Numbered from the stretch's first letter, positions 35,021 through 44,053 are shown. The stretch: DNA of 64,000 bases from CAYMZZ01 sp046297935 (GCA_046297935.1 JBKBHA010000002.1:434001-498000); one strand, 5' to 3'. The notes: a model not told the origin generated them from the letters alone. A program made the numbers and translations.

Positions 35021-35623
35021 ATGAAAAAATCAAACTTTTTGTTTTCCATCGCAGTAATCCTGGGTTGGCTTTTCATTAAGCCGGCTGATCCACTCGAAAT
35101 AGGTGCGCCGCTTCCTTCGCCACAGATCAAAATGAAAGATATTTCGGGAAAAGAATTCAGCTTCAGCGATGTAATGGGCAACAATGGTTTGCTGGTCATG
35201 TTTAGCTGCAATACCTGCCCGGTTGTAGCCAAATATGAAAGCCGAACAGTAGAGATTGCGCGATACGCGCTCGATAAGAAATTTGGAGTAATTCTACTCA
35301 ACTCCAACGAAGCAACAAGAAACAACGGCGATTCATTTGAAGACATGCAGAGTTATGGCAGCGAAAAAGGATATAAATTTCCCTACGTTATCGATACCGA
35401 TTCGAAAATGGCCGATGCTTTTGGTGCCTCTCGGACTCCAGAAGTATTCTTATTCGACCAAAAAGGCATCCTGATCTATCGAGGCGCTATTGACGATAAT
35501 GCCAACAGCTCCGATCAGGTCAACCGCCGACATCTACAGATAGCGATCGACGAACAATTGGAAAAAGGCGAAATCAGCACCCGCAGCACCCGATCGGTAG
35601 GCTGCAGCATCAAAAGAAATTAG
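35021..35623 (+). CDS. Secreted thioredoxin-family (redoxin-like) protein
   Basis: The 200-residue protein has an N-terminal hydrophobic signal (about 5-19), then a redoxin fold. The active-site motif is MFSCNTCPVVAKY (Cys63, Cys66), followed by FGVILLNSNE, and the cis-Pro region is ASRTPEVFLFD near 140. The C-terminal VGCSIK is a common ending in AhpC/TSA-like thioredoxins of this phylum. The CxxC suggests disulfide exchange or hydroperoxide defence in the periplasm. There is no clear operon partner. Confidence 0.85.
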   Translation: MKKSNFLFSIAVILGWLFIKPADPLEIGAPLPSPQIKMKDISGKEFSFSDVMGNNGLLVMFSCNTCPVVAKYESRTVEIARYALDKKFGVILLNSNEATRNNGDSFEDMQSYGSEKGYKFPYVIDTDSKMADAFGASRTPEVFLFDQKGILIYRGAIDDNANSSDQVNRRHLQIAIDEQLEKGEISTRSTRSVGCSIKRN

Positions 35624-35755
35624 GCCGATTTGTCCGACGACAGAATTTTTTATGGCCGGTTATGGAAAAATGTTGTTCCTGCATCACAGTAATGCCAACA
35701 CCTAATTTCCACTGCCGAAGGCATTCTTGTTTGCCCCGGCAATAAAACCTTGCTT

Positions 35756-35962
35756 ATGCTTACTAATTCATTCCCCGGACGATTGATTCTGTTCGCATTT
35801 ATGATTTTGGTCGGCTTCTCCATTGCCAAAAGTCTCTATGTAGGAAGTGTTTTAGGAGCCATCCTGGCCGTCACCAGCCTGGCTGCCGGCGTGTATTTTA
35901 TCTATCTGCTGTTGAACATGAGGGCGCAAGCGCGTCAATCCGGCGACGAAGATTTGGGATGA
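35756..35962 (+). CDS. Small two-helix membrane protein, unknown
   Basis: The first ATG gives 68 residues (a TTG is two codons before). Two hydrophobic helices, RLILFAFMILVGFSIAKSLYV and LAVTSLAAGVYFIYLLL, are followed by a short charged tail. No family is recognised. Its 3' end overlaps the 3' end of the TlpA-like gene opposite by 28 bases, so the tail is constrained by both frames. A real gene is likely from composition, but not certain. Confidence 0.5.
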   Translation: MLTNSFPGRLILFAFMILVGFSIAKSLYVGSVLGAILAVTSLAAGVYFIYLLLNMRAQARQSGDEDLG

Positions 35963-36450
35963 GCGGCGGCATCTAACAATTGCCCGATCGCTTGTCGCAA
36001 CTGCGAAGCGCTTAACACCTGTTCGCGAAAAACCCGGTAACCGGATTGTCGATCAACAAACAAACTTGCAGGGAGGGCGCCCGACCAGCTGCTGTCCACC
36101 TTTGGGCAGAAATAATCTGCGTCAAATTCGTCGAGCCAAACGATGCGGGATTGTATGTCCAGCTTTTTCTGAAAACTGACAATCTTCTTCGGATAATCCT
36201 CCTGCAAATCGAGGCTTACAAACAGCAAATCAACATCGAAACTATCGGCCAGCTGCTGAAAATGTGGCATCTCCTCCACACAGGGTTTGCAAAATGTAGC
36301 CCAGAAGTTAATGACAAGGGGTTTGGTTGACTGTGCGATCGTTTCTTCCAGCCTCTCTATTTTCCAGGCAGGTATCTGTTGCGCCTTCAGCCTGCCGGTA
36401 GAAATAAGTATTAATAGAGCGAAGCCTGCCATCCTGATTGCGTTCATCAA
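35935..36450 (-). CDS. TlpA-like thioredoxin-fold disulfide reductase
   Basis: The 171-residue protein has a signal peptide (about 1-24, ending LKAQQ) and a TlpA/ResA-type thioredoxin domain. The active site is NFWATFCKPCVEEMP (Cys54, Cys57), and the cis-Pro region is GALPASLFVD near 130. It probably reduces disulfides in the periplasm, for example in cytochrome maturation. Its start overlaps the upstream methylase stop by four bases (ATGA type), so the two are co-transcribed. Confidence 0.85.
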   Translation of the reverse strand: MMNAIRMAGFALLILISTGRLKAQQIPAWKIERLEETIAQSTKPLVINFWATFCKPCVEEMPHFQQLADSFDVDLLFVSLDLQEDYPKKIVSFQKKLDIQSRIVWLDEFDADYFCPKVDSSWSGALPASLFVDRQSGYRVFREQVLSASQLRQAIGQLLDAAAHPKSSSPD

Positions 36451-37043
36451 ATTGGATTTTGATCAGTTAAACCCCATTCGCTTGCCAGTTGCTGCTTGAG
36501 CGGATGGGAAGAATCATCACGCTGGTAATGGCCGGCCTGTTCCTTTTGCCGATACGCTTCGTACAGTGTTACGGCACAAGCCACACTAATGTTGAGCGAC
36601 TGAATGATCCCGACCTGTGGAATAATAAAATTGCCATCTGAAAATCCCTGTATTTCGTCGCTCACACCACTGTGTTCGTTACCAAATACCAACGCAATGG
36701 AGCCTGTAAAATCGATGTCGTATAAGCCCACGGAAGCGGCCGACAGTTGTGTGCTCAACACCCGCTCGTAGCGGCTTCTCACTGCGCCAAAACATGCGGC
36801 TGCGTCGTCAAACTGATGTACGGTCAACCATTTTGCGGCGCTGGATGAACTGCGGGTTCCCCATTTCTTATGTCGGGGGATGCGATTGGTCAGTATAAAT
36901 ATTTCCTGTACACCCACCGCATCGCAGGTGCGCATAACGGCGGAAATATTATGCGGATCAAACACGTTCTCCAGTACAACTGTCAGGTCGGACTGTCGCT
37001 TTTTTAAAACCTGCGAAAGTCGTTCAAATCGCTCAGGTGTCAA
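36447..37043 (-). CDS. TrmH/SpoU-family RNA 2'-O-methyltransferase
   Basis: The 198-residue SPOUT methylase has the three TrmH motifs: NVFDPHNISAVMRTCDAVG (about 26-44), ALVFGNEHSGVSDE (about 117-130) and QSLNISVACAVTLYEAYR (about 144-161). Short length and order fit TrmH, which methylates G18 of tRNA, rather than RlmB. Which RNA it acts on cannot be proven here. It is followed by the TlpA-like gene on the same strand. Confidence 0.88.
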   Translation of the reverse strand: MTPERFERLSQVLKKRQSDLTVVLENVFDPHNISAVMRTCDAVGVQEIFILTNRIPRHKKWGTRSSSSAAKWLTVHQFDDAAACFGAVRSRYERVLSTQLSAASVGLYDIDFTGSIALVFGNEHSGVSDEIQGFSDGNFIIPQVGIIQSLNISVACAVTLYEAYRQKEQAGHYQRDDSSHPLKQQLASEWGLTDQNPI

Positions 37044-37142
37044 GATATTTTTTTTAGATTGTTAAGGACTTTCACGCACGTATCTTTTCGTTGGCAGTCT
37101 GGCTCCATCTTTGCATCTTTACCCAGCAAAGTCACCATTTCT

Positions 37143-40100
37143 ATGAAAAAATTTTTAAAAATTACGGGTTTTACACTACTTGGGCTTATCCTGTTGGCGT
37201 TCCTGATTCCGATTTTGTTTAAGAAGCAAATTACGGAATTGGTGAAAAAAGAGATCAATAAATCCCTGACAGCAAGGGTCGACTTTGCCGAGGTAAATCT
37301 CTCCCTGTTTCGCCATTTTCCACAAGTCTCTATTCAGGTTGCTGGTCTGTCGGTTGTAGGAACAGGCGTATTTGAAAAAGACACCCTTCTTTCTGCAGAC
37401 AATTTCGATGCTTCTGCCAATTTGTTCAGCATCATCAGGGGCGACAATATCAAAGTGAAAGCAATCTATCTCGATGCTCCGCGCATTCATGCCATTGTTT
37501 TGGCCGACGGAAGAGCGAACTGGGATATTGTAAAAGAAACAGTGGAGGCAGATTCTGTCGAAACCGACACCAGCGCCTCTGCATTTCATCTCAATCTGAA
37601 AAAATACGAGATCAACGACGGCTATATTTCGTATAAGGATGCCAGCAGTGGCATGTCGGCAGAAATTGAAGGCCTCGACCATAGCGGTTCGGGCGATCTG
37701 ACCGCTGATGTATTTACGTTGGCAACCAGGACCCGGGCCGACGAAGTAAGTTTTACCTATGCAGGTGTACCTTATTTGACACAAACAGCAGCCGACATTA
37801 CTACCGATATTCAAATCGACAACAGCAAGCAGGTATATGCTTTCGATACGGAAGATATACAACTCAACAATCTGAAGTTGTCTGGTAAGGGAAATCTCGG
37901 AATCATCAACGACAGCACTTATTCGATGGACATACAGTTTAAAACTCCGTCGAATGAATTTCGGGATATTCTGTCGATGATACCCGCCATCTATCGTACC
38001 GATTTCGATAAAATAGAAACTTCCGGCACAGCTGCTTTCGAAGGCTGGGTAAAAGGTCGTTATAGCCCTGTAGAACTTCCAGCCTACGATGTTAAACTGG
38101 CAATTGCCGACGGTTCATTTCGTTACCCTGATCTGCCCAAGCAGGTTAAAAATATTCAGATCGATCTGCATGCCAGCAATCCCGATGGCGTGATGGACCA
38201 TACTGAAATAAATCTTTCGAAGGGACATCTGGAGATGGATCAGGAACCATTCGATTTCCGGTTTTTGTTTCGACAGCCCGAAACAGTGCAATACCTGGAT
38301 GCAGCGCTCAAAGGTCAACTTGACCTTGCGCAGATTGCCCAGTTCGTGAAGCTGGATCCGGGTACTGAACTGGCCGGTCGCCTGAATGCAGATGCCTATG
38401 CGAAAGGAAGTCTTGCTGCAATTCAACAGCAGGCCGGTGAATTTACAGCAGGAGGATTGGTAAATATTGCAGGGTTGGTATATAAAGCCACCGATTTTCC
38501 GCAGGCTATCAGAAATGGTAATCTCGACATCAAACTTCGCAACGAGGGAGGCCAGGCAGACAATACAGTCATTGAGGTGCAGCAGGGCCATATAGAACTC
38601 GGACCAGACCCTTTCGATTTCAATCTGTTGCTCACCCGCCCTATCAGCAATCCCACTTTTCAGGGCGCAGCCAGGGGCCGGTTTACGCTTGACAATCTGC
38701 AACAGTTTGTCTCCTTCGAACCCGGCACCAGTTTGAGCGGCGTGCTAAATGCCGATCTGAATTTTGCAGGCAATATGGCCGATATTGACCGAGGCGCTTA
38801 TGACCAGGTAAAGACCAGCGGCTCTGCAGAACTTACACAGGTAAAATATGTTGCTCCGGAATATAAGGGCGGTATCAACATTCCTGGACTGGCAGCCCAA
38901 TTTAATCCAGGGCAGATTCGTATCAGCGAATTCAACGGCAATTATCTGGGATCCAATTTCAGCGGCAATGGCCAGCTCGATAATGCCATTGGCTATGCCG
39001 TCAACAATGAGCCGCTGAGGGGCACGATGGCGCTCAACGTAGACCGCATGAATCTCAACGAATGGATGGGTACCGAACCCGTTGCGGCATCAGAAACAAC
39101 CAGCAATACTGGTACTGCGGCCAGTTCCGCCCCGTTCGTTGTTCCCGCCAACCTGGATCTATTGCTGCAGGCAAACGCGGGAGAGGTAACCTATGATAAA
39201 GTCAGCTATAAGAATATACGGGGAGCACTCTTGTTAAAAGATCAAACGGTGAAGTTGCAGAACGTGGCAGCAAACGCACTGCAGGGAACCATGACTTTTA
39301 ATGGAAGTTATAGCACGCTGAATGACAAAAAGAATCCTGAGATTGCGCTCAGTTACGATTTAAAAGATATCGATATTCAGCAGGCTTTCCTTTCATTTAA
39401 CACAGCGAAAATGCTGATGCCCATTGGTCAGTTCCTATCAGGTAAATTGCAGTCGCAACTTACCATGATCGGCAACCTGAATGGGAATATGATGCCTGAT
39501 TTTTCAAGTCTTACCGGCAAAGGAAACCTCCTACTACTGGAAGGTGTGTTACAAAAATTTGCACCCCTCGAAAAACTGGCCAGCACGCTCCAGATTGCCG
39601 AACTGCAATCGATCACCATCAAAGACATTCGCAACAGTTTTGAATTTGCCAACGGTAAAGTACTGGTCAAGCCTTTCACGGTTAAGGTGAAAGATATTGA
39701 AATGGAGATTGGAGGCATGCACGGATTTGATCAGACTATGGAATATGTGATCGCCATGAAAGTTCCACGGAAATATCTGGGCACACAGGGAAACCAATTA
39801 TTGAATAATCTGGCCAGTGCAGCCAGCAGCAAGGGTATACCGGTCAATCTGGGCGAAGTAGTGAGCCTCAACATAAAAATGGGTGGCACTGTTACTAACC
39901 CCAGTATAAAAACCGACCTGAAAGAAGTAGCTGGCGATGCGGCCGCCGAACTGAAAGAACAGGCCGAAGAATTTGCCAAACAAAAGATTGACAGCACAAA
40001 ACAGGCACTGCGGGACACGATAGCCAGCGTGAAAGAACAAGTGGTGGATGCAGCCAGGGAAAAGGTTGCCAACGAACTAAAAGACCGTTTGCTTGGCAAA

Positions 40101-40223
40101 AAAGACAGCAGTACTCAAAAAACAGACAGCAGCCGGAAAAAGCCCGAGGAACAAATTAAAAGTACCATCAAAGGCTTGTTTAATAAACCGAAAAAACCGG
40201 CTGCTGATACTACCAAAGGTTAA
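37143..40223 (+). CDS. AsmA-family large envelope protein
   Basis: The ATG start gives 1026 residues with one N-terminal membrane helix (FTLLGLILLAFLIPILF). The AsmA N-terminal domain follows (about 25-130), with SLTARVDFAEVNLSLFRHFP. The middle is long and beta-rich with repeats, and an AsmA-type C-terminal domain covers about 780-930. The tail (about 935-1026) is highly charged, Lys/Glu-rich and helical. AsmA/TamB/YhdP proteins are bridge-like lipid carriers between membranes; a role in phospholipid transport is inference. It is divergent from the methylase gene, 99 bases away. Confidence 0.87.
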   Translation: MKKFLKITGFTLLGLILLAFLIPILFKKQITELVKKEINKSLTARVDFAEVNLSLFRHFPQVSIQVAGLSVVGTGVFEKDTLLSADNFDASANLFSIIRGDNIKVKAIYLDAPRIHAIVLADGRANWDIVKETVEADSVETDTSASAFHLNLKKYEINDGYISYKDASSGMSAEIEGLDHSGSGDLTADVFTLATRTRADEVSFTYAGVPYLTQTAADITTDIQIDNSKQVYAFDTEDIQLNNLKLSGKGNLGIINDSTYSMDIQFKTPSNEFRDILSMIPAIYRTDFDKIETSGTAAFEGWVKGRYSPVELPAYDVKLAIADGSFRYPDLPKQVKNIQIDLHASNPDGVMDHTEINLSKGHLEMDQEPFDFRFLFRQPETVQYLDAALKGQLDLAQIAQFVKLDPGTELAGRLNADAYAKGSLAAIQQQAGEFTAGGLVNIAGLVYKATDFPQAIRNGNLDIKLRNEGGQADNTVIEVQQGHIELGPDPFDFNLLLTRPISNPTFQGAARGRFTLDNLQQFVSFEPGTSLSGVLNADLNFAGNMADIDRGAYDQVKTSGSAELTQVKYVAPEYKGGINIPGLAAQFNPGQIRISEFNGNYLGSNFSGNGQLDNAIGYAVNNEPLRGTMALNVDRMNLNEWMGTEPVAASETTSNTGTAASSAPFVVPANLDLLLQANAGEVTYDKVSYKNIRGALLLKDQTVKLQNVAANALQGTMTFNGSYSTLNDKKNPEIALSYDLKDIDIQQAFLSFNTAKMLMPIGQFLSGKLQSQLTMIGNLNGNMMPDFSSLTGKGNLLLLEGVLQKFAPLEKLASTLQIAELQSITIKDIRNSFEFANGKVLVKPFTVKVKDIEMEIGGMHGFDQTMEYVIAMKVPRKYLGTQGNQLLNNLASAASSKGIPVNLGEVVSLNIKMGGTVTNPSIKTDLKEVAGDAAAELKEQAEEFAKQKIDSTKQALRDTIASVKEQVVDAAREKVANELKDRLLGKKDSSTQKTDSSRKKPEEQIKSTIKGLFNKPKKPAADTTKG

Positions 40224-40241
40224 TCGTTTTCTGCCAATGAT

Positions 40242-40277
40242 CTAATATCCCGGTTGCTTAAGCATCCGGGATATTAG
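40242..40277. terminator. Perfect 12-bp hairpin overlapping the SRPBCC stop codon
   Basis: CTAATATCCCGG and its complement flank a 12-base loop. The left arm and loop are in the gap after the AsmA-like gene, while the loop and right arm cover the stop and last codons of the SRPBCC gene. There is no T-run on either side. A bidirectional terminator between convergent genes is the likeliest reading. Confidence 0.5.
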
Positions 40278-40707
40278 GTTCTACCAGCTTCTTCAGTTTT
40301 TCCAGCGATTCCTGCCAGCCCAGGTAGCACATTTCCGCAGGTATAGCAGCCGGTATACCCTCCTGGGTGATCGTAAGCTCGGTACCGCAAATCACTTCTT
40401 TGAACTCGATGCTGGTAGTCATTTCACCTGCCAGATTGGGATCGTCAAAGCTGTCGGTATAGCGGATAAGTTTTCCCGGCTTCAGATCGATATAACGACC
40501 GCCGAAAGAATGGGAATGTCCGGTACTAAAATTGGTAAAAGACATTTTGTGGGTGCCTCCTTCTTTTGCATCCATTTGATGGACTGTGGCAGTAAATCCA
40601 TAAGGCGGTATCCAGGAAGCAAGCGCACTTGCATCGGTAAATGCGCGAAATACTTTGTCGGGCGGTGCGGTGAGCACGCGGTGCAGTTTAACTGTGTTCG
40701 TTGCCAT
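40258..40707 (-). CDS. SRPBCC-family protein (AHSA1-like)
   Basis: The 149-residue protein has the START-like helix-grip fold of the Aha1-C type: HRVLTAPPDKVFRAFTDASALASWIPP at the start, GGRYIDLKPGKLIRYTD in the middle, and LTITQEGIPAAIP with LGWQESLEKLKKLVE at the end. Such proteins bind small hydrophobic ligands. The exact function is unknown. It is monocistronic, with its stop codon inside the hairpin described separately. Confidence 0.87.
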   Translation of the reverse strand: MATNTVKLHRVLTAPPDKVFRAFTDASALASWIPPYGFTATVHQMDAKEGGTHKMSFTNFSTGHSHSFGGRYIDLKPGKLIRYTDSFDDPNLAGEMTTSIEFKEVICGTELTITQEGIPAAIPAEMCYLGWQESLEKLKKLVEPNIPDA

Positions 40708-40848
40708 GTGTAAGGTTTTAGATTGTTCTTTGATTAATCGATTGACAACTCAAAGTTGAGAAACAATTGTGTTTGTGAACGGTGGCTCTTACGACAAATT
40801 CAACGGCAAATTATGACAGCCCTATCCCTTATCAACTGATATTTCTGT

Positions 40849-40856
40849 TACCTTCG
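40849..40856 (+). promoter_or_regulatory. TACCTTCG box before the small Cys-rich gene
   Basis: TACCTTCG is a TAnnTTYG variant seven bases before the GTG start. Similar variants precede the dihydroorotase-like gene and lpdA. Confidence 0.3.
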
Positions 40857-40862
40857 CAACCG

Positions 40863-41174
40863 GTGAAAATTTTCTTGAGTCATATACTGGCGGTTTACAT
40901 TTTGTGCAGTGCTGTCGTTCCCTGCTCAGTGGTTGACAATTGCGAACTGGCTTCAACGACCGAGCAATCCTCAGACCATCAAGAAGAGGCAGACTGTAAG
41001 GACTGTTCACCTTTTTCTCCCTGTTCTTCCTCTTATACCTCCTCAATTGTTGCTTTCGTGAAATTGACAGTGCCAATTTATATTCCCGGCACACACGAGT
41101 ACAGCGACTATCATTTTTTAGCAGTATCAGACTATCACCCCAGTCTCTTTCAGCCTCCCCGCACTGGTCGGTAA
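40863..41174 (+). CDS. Small secreted Cys-rich protein, DUF6660-like
   Basis: A GTG start is preferred because it puts a signal sequence (KIFLSHILAVYILCSAVVPCS) at the N-terminus, giving 103 residues; the longer upstream frame has no resemblance. Cysteines cluster in PCSVVDNC and DCKDCSPFSPC, which suggests metal binding. The order matches small proteins that sit before TonB-dependent receptors in this group. It is probably co-transcribed with the receptor 44 bases downstream. A metal-uptake or metal-resistance link is inference. The DUF name is given from memory of the pattern. Confidence 0.6.
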   Translation: MKIFLSHILAVYILCSAVVPCSVVDNCELASTTEQSSDHQEEADCKDCSPFSPCSSSYTSSIVAFVKLTVPIYIPGTHEYSDYHFLAVSDYHPSLFQPPRTGR

Positions 41175-41218
41175 GTTCTAAAGAAAACAATTTGTTGAAC
41201 TCATTATACGCTATTCTA

Positions 41219-43375
41219 ATGAAGAGACTATTATTTGTATGCACGGCAGTACTATGTTCATTCATCTGCCATTCCCAATATAGTATACGGCTGTCTATTA
41301 AATTCAGTGATAATAACGCCCCTCTTACCGGAGCAACAGCAACCATTGCAAGCCTGAACATAACCAAGGCAGCAGACAGCGCCGGCCTTGTTATTTTTCC
41401 AGAAATTGCCCCGGGCATTTACCAGATCAACATCTCGTATTCTGGCCTGAAAGAAAAAGAAATAGAAGTTCAGGTGCCGCAACCCGATGGATTGTTGGTT
41501 GAAGTGTTGATGGAGCGCAGTGAGGAACACGAAGAGGAAGTAGTTGTAAAGGCAACCCGAATAAGCCGAACAATTGCCAACATTCCTACTCGCGTGGAAG
41601 TGATCTCGGGGGAAGAATTGGTAGAAAAGGGCAACATGAAACCAGGTGATATACGGATGTTGCTAAATGAAAGTACCGGCATTCAAACACAACAAACCTC
41701 TGCTACTTCATTCAATGCCGGCATCAGAATTCAGGGCCTTGAAGGTCGCTACACCCAACTGTTGCGTGATGGTTATCCACTTTATGCCGGTTTTTCTGGC
41801 GGTTTGTCTATTCTCCAGATTCCGCCTTTAGACCTGCAGCAGGTGGAAGTTATTAAGGGCGCGGCTTCTACACTTTATGGCGCTGGCGCCATAGCCGGTC
41901 TGGTAGACCTGGTTTCCAAAATTCCACGCAATGAACGGGAAATAAGCTTTCTTGCCAATGCTACTTCGGCAGGTGGCTTAGACCTGAGCGGATTTTATAG
42001 CGAGCGCTACGGAAAAGCCGGGCTCACTTTTTTTGCATCCAGAAACAGCAATCGGGCCTTTGATCCAGCTGATATTGGCTTCACTGCCATTCCTAAATTT
42101 GAGCGTTATACAATCAATCCAAGGCTATTTTTATATGGGGAGAAAACATCTGCAGAGATCGGCTTTACCTACATCACAGAGGACCGAACCGGCGGCAGCA
42201 TGGATTATATACGCCGGGGTAACAACGGTTACTTCGAAAAAAACAACACCGACCGGATCACCACGCAGGTTGGCATTATGCATAAACTCAGCGAAACATC
42301 CACCCTGCAGTTCAAAAACAGTTACAATCGATTCAATCGAAAGATCACAATACCTGTATACCGCTTCGATGCGCTGCAGCAGTCTTCATTTTCAGAGATC
42401 ACCTGGAGCAAACAAATGCAAAATACCGACTGGGTGATTGGCGCTAATGTGCTGACGGATGATTTAAGGGAAAAGGGACAGGCAGCAGACCCGAAAAGAA
42501 ATTACCATTACAACACGTTTGGCTTTTTTGTGCAAAATGCATGGTCGATATCGGAGAAGTTTGCCTTGGAAACCGGATTAAGAGGCGACTATGTGAACGA
42601 GTTCGGTTTTGAACTTTTGCCGAGAGTATCGGCAATGTTCAGCGTTTCACCAAAAGTCACTACGCGGCTTGGCGGCGGCTTTGGCTACAAGACACCTACC
42701 ATCTTTACCGAAGAAGCGGAGAGAATCCAGTTTCAAAATTTACAGCCAATTGATGTTACACAGACGAGAAACGAGCGATCAATTGGCGGCAACTGGGACA
42801 TCAATTACAGCAGCCGCTTTGGCGAGCTCGGCTTCAACCTGAACTTATTATTTTTTTATACGAAGCTTAATAATCCGCTCGTACTGACGGCCGCACCTGG
42901 CAATCAACTGGAGTTTCTGAACTCCACCGGCTATATTGATACCAAAGGCATCGAAACCAATCTGCGACTCACCTACGCCTCATTCAAGTTATTTGTTGGG
43001 TACACATACACCGACGCAAACCGGCGATCTACGGGTAACGGAGAACGGTTGCCATTGACCGCCCGGCACCGGTTGAACAATGTGCTGATGTATGAGATAG
43101 AGGATAAATTAAAGATCGGGTTGGAAGCCTATTATTTTAGTAAACAAATGCTCAATGATGGAAGTTTCGGCAGGGCTTACTGGATTACCGGCATGATGGC
43201 TGAAAAACTTTGGGAACGATTTTCCATCTTTCTAAACTTTGAAAATTTTACCAATACCCGGCAATCGAAGTTCGACAGCATTTTTACCGGACCGGTCAGC
43301 AGTCCAGTATTCAAAGACATTTACGCACCCGTAGAGGGTTTTGTAGTGAATGGGGGTATAAAATTGAAGCTATAG
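41219..43375 (+). CDS. TonB-dependent outer-membrane receptor
   Basis: The ATG start with signal peptide (RLLFVCTAVLCSFICHSQ) gives 718 residues. A short carboxypeptidase-regulatory-like domain (about 20-95), a plug (about 100-225) and a 22-strand barrel follow. The plug has TRISRTIANIPTRVEVISGEEL, NAGIRIQGLEGRYTQLL and VEVIKGAASTLYGAGAIAGLV. It ends GGIKLKL, with a final barrel strand. The plug and barrel are of the classical FecA/CirA-like type, unlike the two OMP_b-brl_3 receptors in this window. With the upstream Cys-rich protein it may take up metal complexes. Confidence 0.9.
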   Translation: MKRLLFVCTAVLCSFICHSQYSIRLSIKFSDNNAPLTGATATIASLNITKAADSAGLVIFPEIAPGIYQINISYSGLKEKEIEVQVPQPDGLLVEVLMERSEEHEEEVVVKATRISRTIANIPTRVEVISGEELVEKGNMKPGDIRMLLNESTGIQTQQTSATSFNAGIRIQGLEGRYTQLLRDGYPLYAGFSGGLSILQIPPLDLQQVEVIKGAASTLYGAGAIAGLVDLVSKIPRNEREISFLANATSAGGLDLSGFYSERYGKAGLTFFASRNSNRAFDPADIGFTAIPKFERYTINPRLFLYGEKTSAEIGFTYITEDRTGGSMDYIRRGNNGYFEKNNTDRITTQVGIMHKLSETSTLQFKNSYNRFNRKITIPVYRFDALQQSSFSEITWSKQMQNTDWVIGANVLTDDLREKGQAADPKRNYHYNTFGFFVQNAWSISEKFALETGLRGDYVNEFGFELLPRVSAMFSVSPKVTTRLGGGFGYKTPTIFTEEAERIQFQNLQPIDVTQTRNERSIGGNWDINYSSRFGELGFNLNLLFFYTKLNNPLVLTAAPGNQLEFLNSTGYIDTKGIETNLRLTYASFKLFVGYTYTDANRRSTGNGERLPLTARHRLNNVLMYEIEDKLKIGLEAYYFSKQMLNDGSFGRAYWITGMMAEKLWERFSIFLNFENFTNTRQSKFDSIFTGPVSSPVFKDIYAPVEGFVVNGGIKLKL

Positions 43376-43450
43376 GAATCAAACCTAGAATTTGTCTAAG
43401 GAATATTTGATAATACAGCACAGAAGCCTTGCAAATAACTACAATCCTGA

Positions 43451-43490
43451 TAATCAGAGAAGGCAGCAGGAATGCTGCCTTCTCTGATTA
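43451..43490 (-). terminator. 18-bp hairpin after tRNA-Pro(CGG)
   Basis: A perfect 18-bp stem, TAATCAGAGAAGGCAGCA with its complement, has a 4-base loop and lies two bases beyond the tRNA 3' end. No T-run follows, but position and strength suit the end of the tRNA transcript. Confidence 0.7.
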
Positions 43491-43492
43491 TG

Positions 43493-43566
43493 TCGGGATG
43501 ACTGGATTCGAACCAGCGGCCTCTTCGTCCCGAACGAAGCGCGCTACCGGGCTGCGCTACATCCCG
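43493..43566 (-). tRNA. tRNA-Pro(CGG)
   Basis: All arms fold on the minus strand. The acceptor pairs CGGGATG with CATCCCG, the D arm is GCGC/GCGC, the anticodon stem is CTTCG/CGAAG with loop TTCGGGA (anticodon CGG), the T arm is GCTGG/CCAGT around TTCGAAT, and the discriminator is A. Length is 74 bases, and CCA is not encoded. It is the last gene in the tRNA-Pro array. Confidence 0.95.
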
Positions 43567-43610
43567 AAAATGGGCCGTAAAAATAAGCAAAATTGGAATC
43601 ATTTTTTACA

Positions 43611-43698
43611 GGCTCGAACCATCGACCCTCCCGCCCATTCGGGATGCGCTACCGTTCAAACCCAACTTCATAACCAGCAAAATACCGACCCAATCAGA
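43611..43698 (-). pseudogene. Degenerate tRNA-Pro-like copy 1
   Basis: Keeps the D-arm 3' part, the anticodon-like arm and a damaged T arm (TCGAGCC in the loop region), but has lost the acceptor 3' strand. Its 5' head (about 43655-43698) is the type A head shared with copy 5. It lies just before tRNA-Pro(CGG) in the direction of transcription, about 45 bases away. Confidence 0.75.
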
Positions 43699-43700
43699 AA

Positions 43701-43738
43701 AACAAAACCCATCCCGATTAATCGGAATGGGTTTTGTT
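43701..43738 (-). repeat. Array hairpin 1
   Basis: AACAAAACCCATCCCGATTA and a nearly perfect complement. One mismatch (GGAATGGG for GGGATGGG) breaks the stem. It follows copy 2 in the minus-strand direction and resembles an intrinsic terminator. Confidence 0.8.
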
Positions 43739-43742
43739 TCTG

Positions 43743-43845
43743 TCGGGACGACCAGATTATCGAACCAGCAACCCTCCCGACCATTCGGGATGCGCTACCG
43801 TTCGTAACCGTATTCTGCATACAGCAACTCTACCGGTCAGAAAAA
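43743..43845 (-). pseudogene. Degenerate tRNA-Pro-like copy 2
   Basis: The tRNA part (43743-43800) has CGTCCCGA at its 3' end, a T-arm with two extra bases in the loop, and an anticodon-like arm TCCCG/CGGGA with loop AATGGT. The 5' acceptor strand and the 5' half of the D arm are missing. They are replaced by the type B head containing CTGTATGCAGAATACGG. Confidence 0.8.
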
Positions 43846-43858
43846 CCAATCAGAAAAA

Positions 43859-43894
43859 CCAATACCCATCCCGATTAATCGGGATGGGTATTGG
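43859..43894 (-). repeat. Array hairpin 2
   Basis: A perfect inverted repeat, CCAATACCCATCCCGATT and complement. The outer pairs differ from hairpins 3 and 5 on both arms together, so base pairing is kept. Confidence 0.85.
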
Positions 43895-43899
43895 TTTTG

Positions 43900-44010
43900 T
43901 CGGGACGACCAGAATCGAACCAGCGACCCTCCCGACCATTCGGGATGCGCTACCGTTCGTAACCGTATTCTGCATACAGCAACTCTACCGGTCAGAAAAA
44001 CCAATCAGAA
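43900..44010 (-). pseudogene. Degenerate tRNA-Pro-like copy 3
   Basis: The tRNA part (43900-43955) matches copy 4 except for one base in the T loop (TTCGATT). The anticodon-like loop AATGGT has only six bases and could present TGG. The type B head follows. No 5' acceptor strand is present. Confidence 0.85.
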
Positions 44011-44050
44011 AAACAAAACCCATCCCGATTAATCGGGATGGGTTTTGTTT
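44011..44050 (-). repeat. Array hairpin 3
   Basis: A perfect inverted repeat, AAACAAAACCCATCCCGATT and complement, identical to hairpin 5. The 3' arm ends T-rich. Confidence 0.85.
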
Positions 44051-44053
44051 TTG

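Noticed and set aside
37059..37142. Longer start for the AsmA-like protein
   Set aside because: It would put 28 unrelated residues before a typical KKFLKITGFTLLGL membrane anchor.
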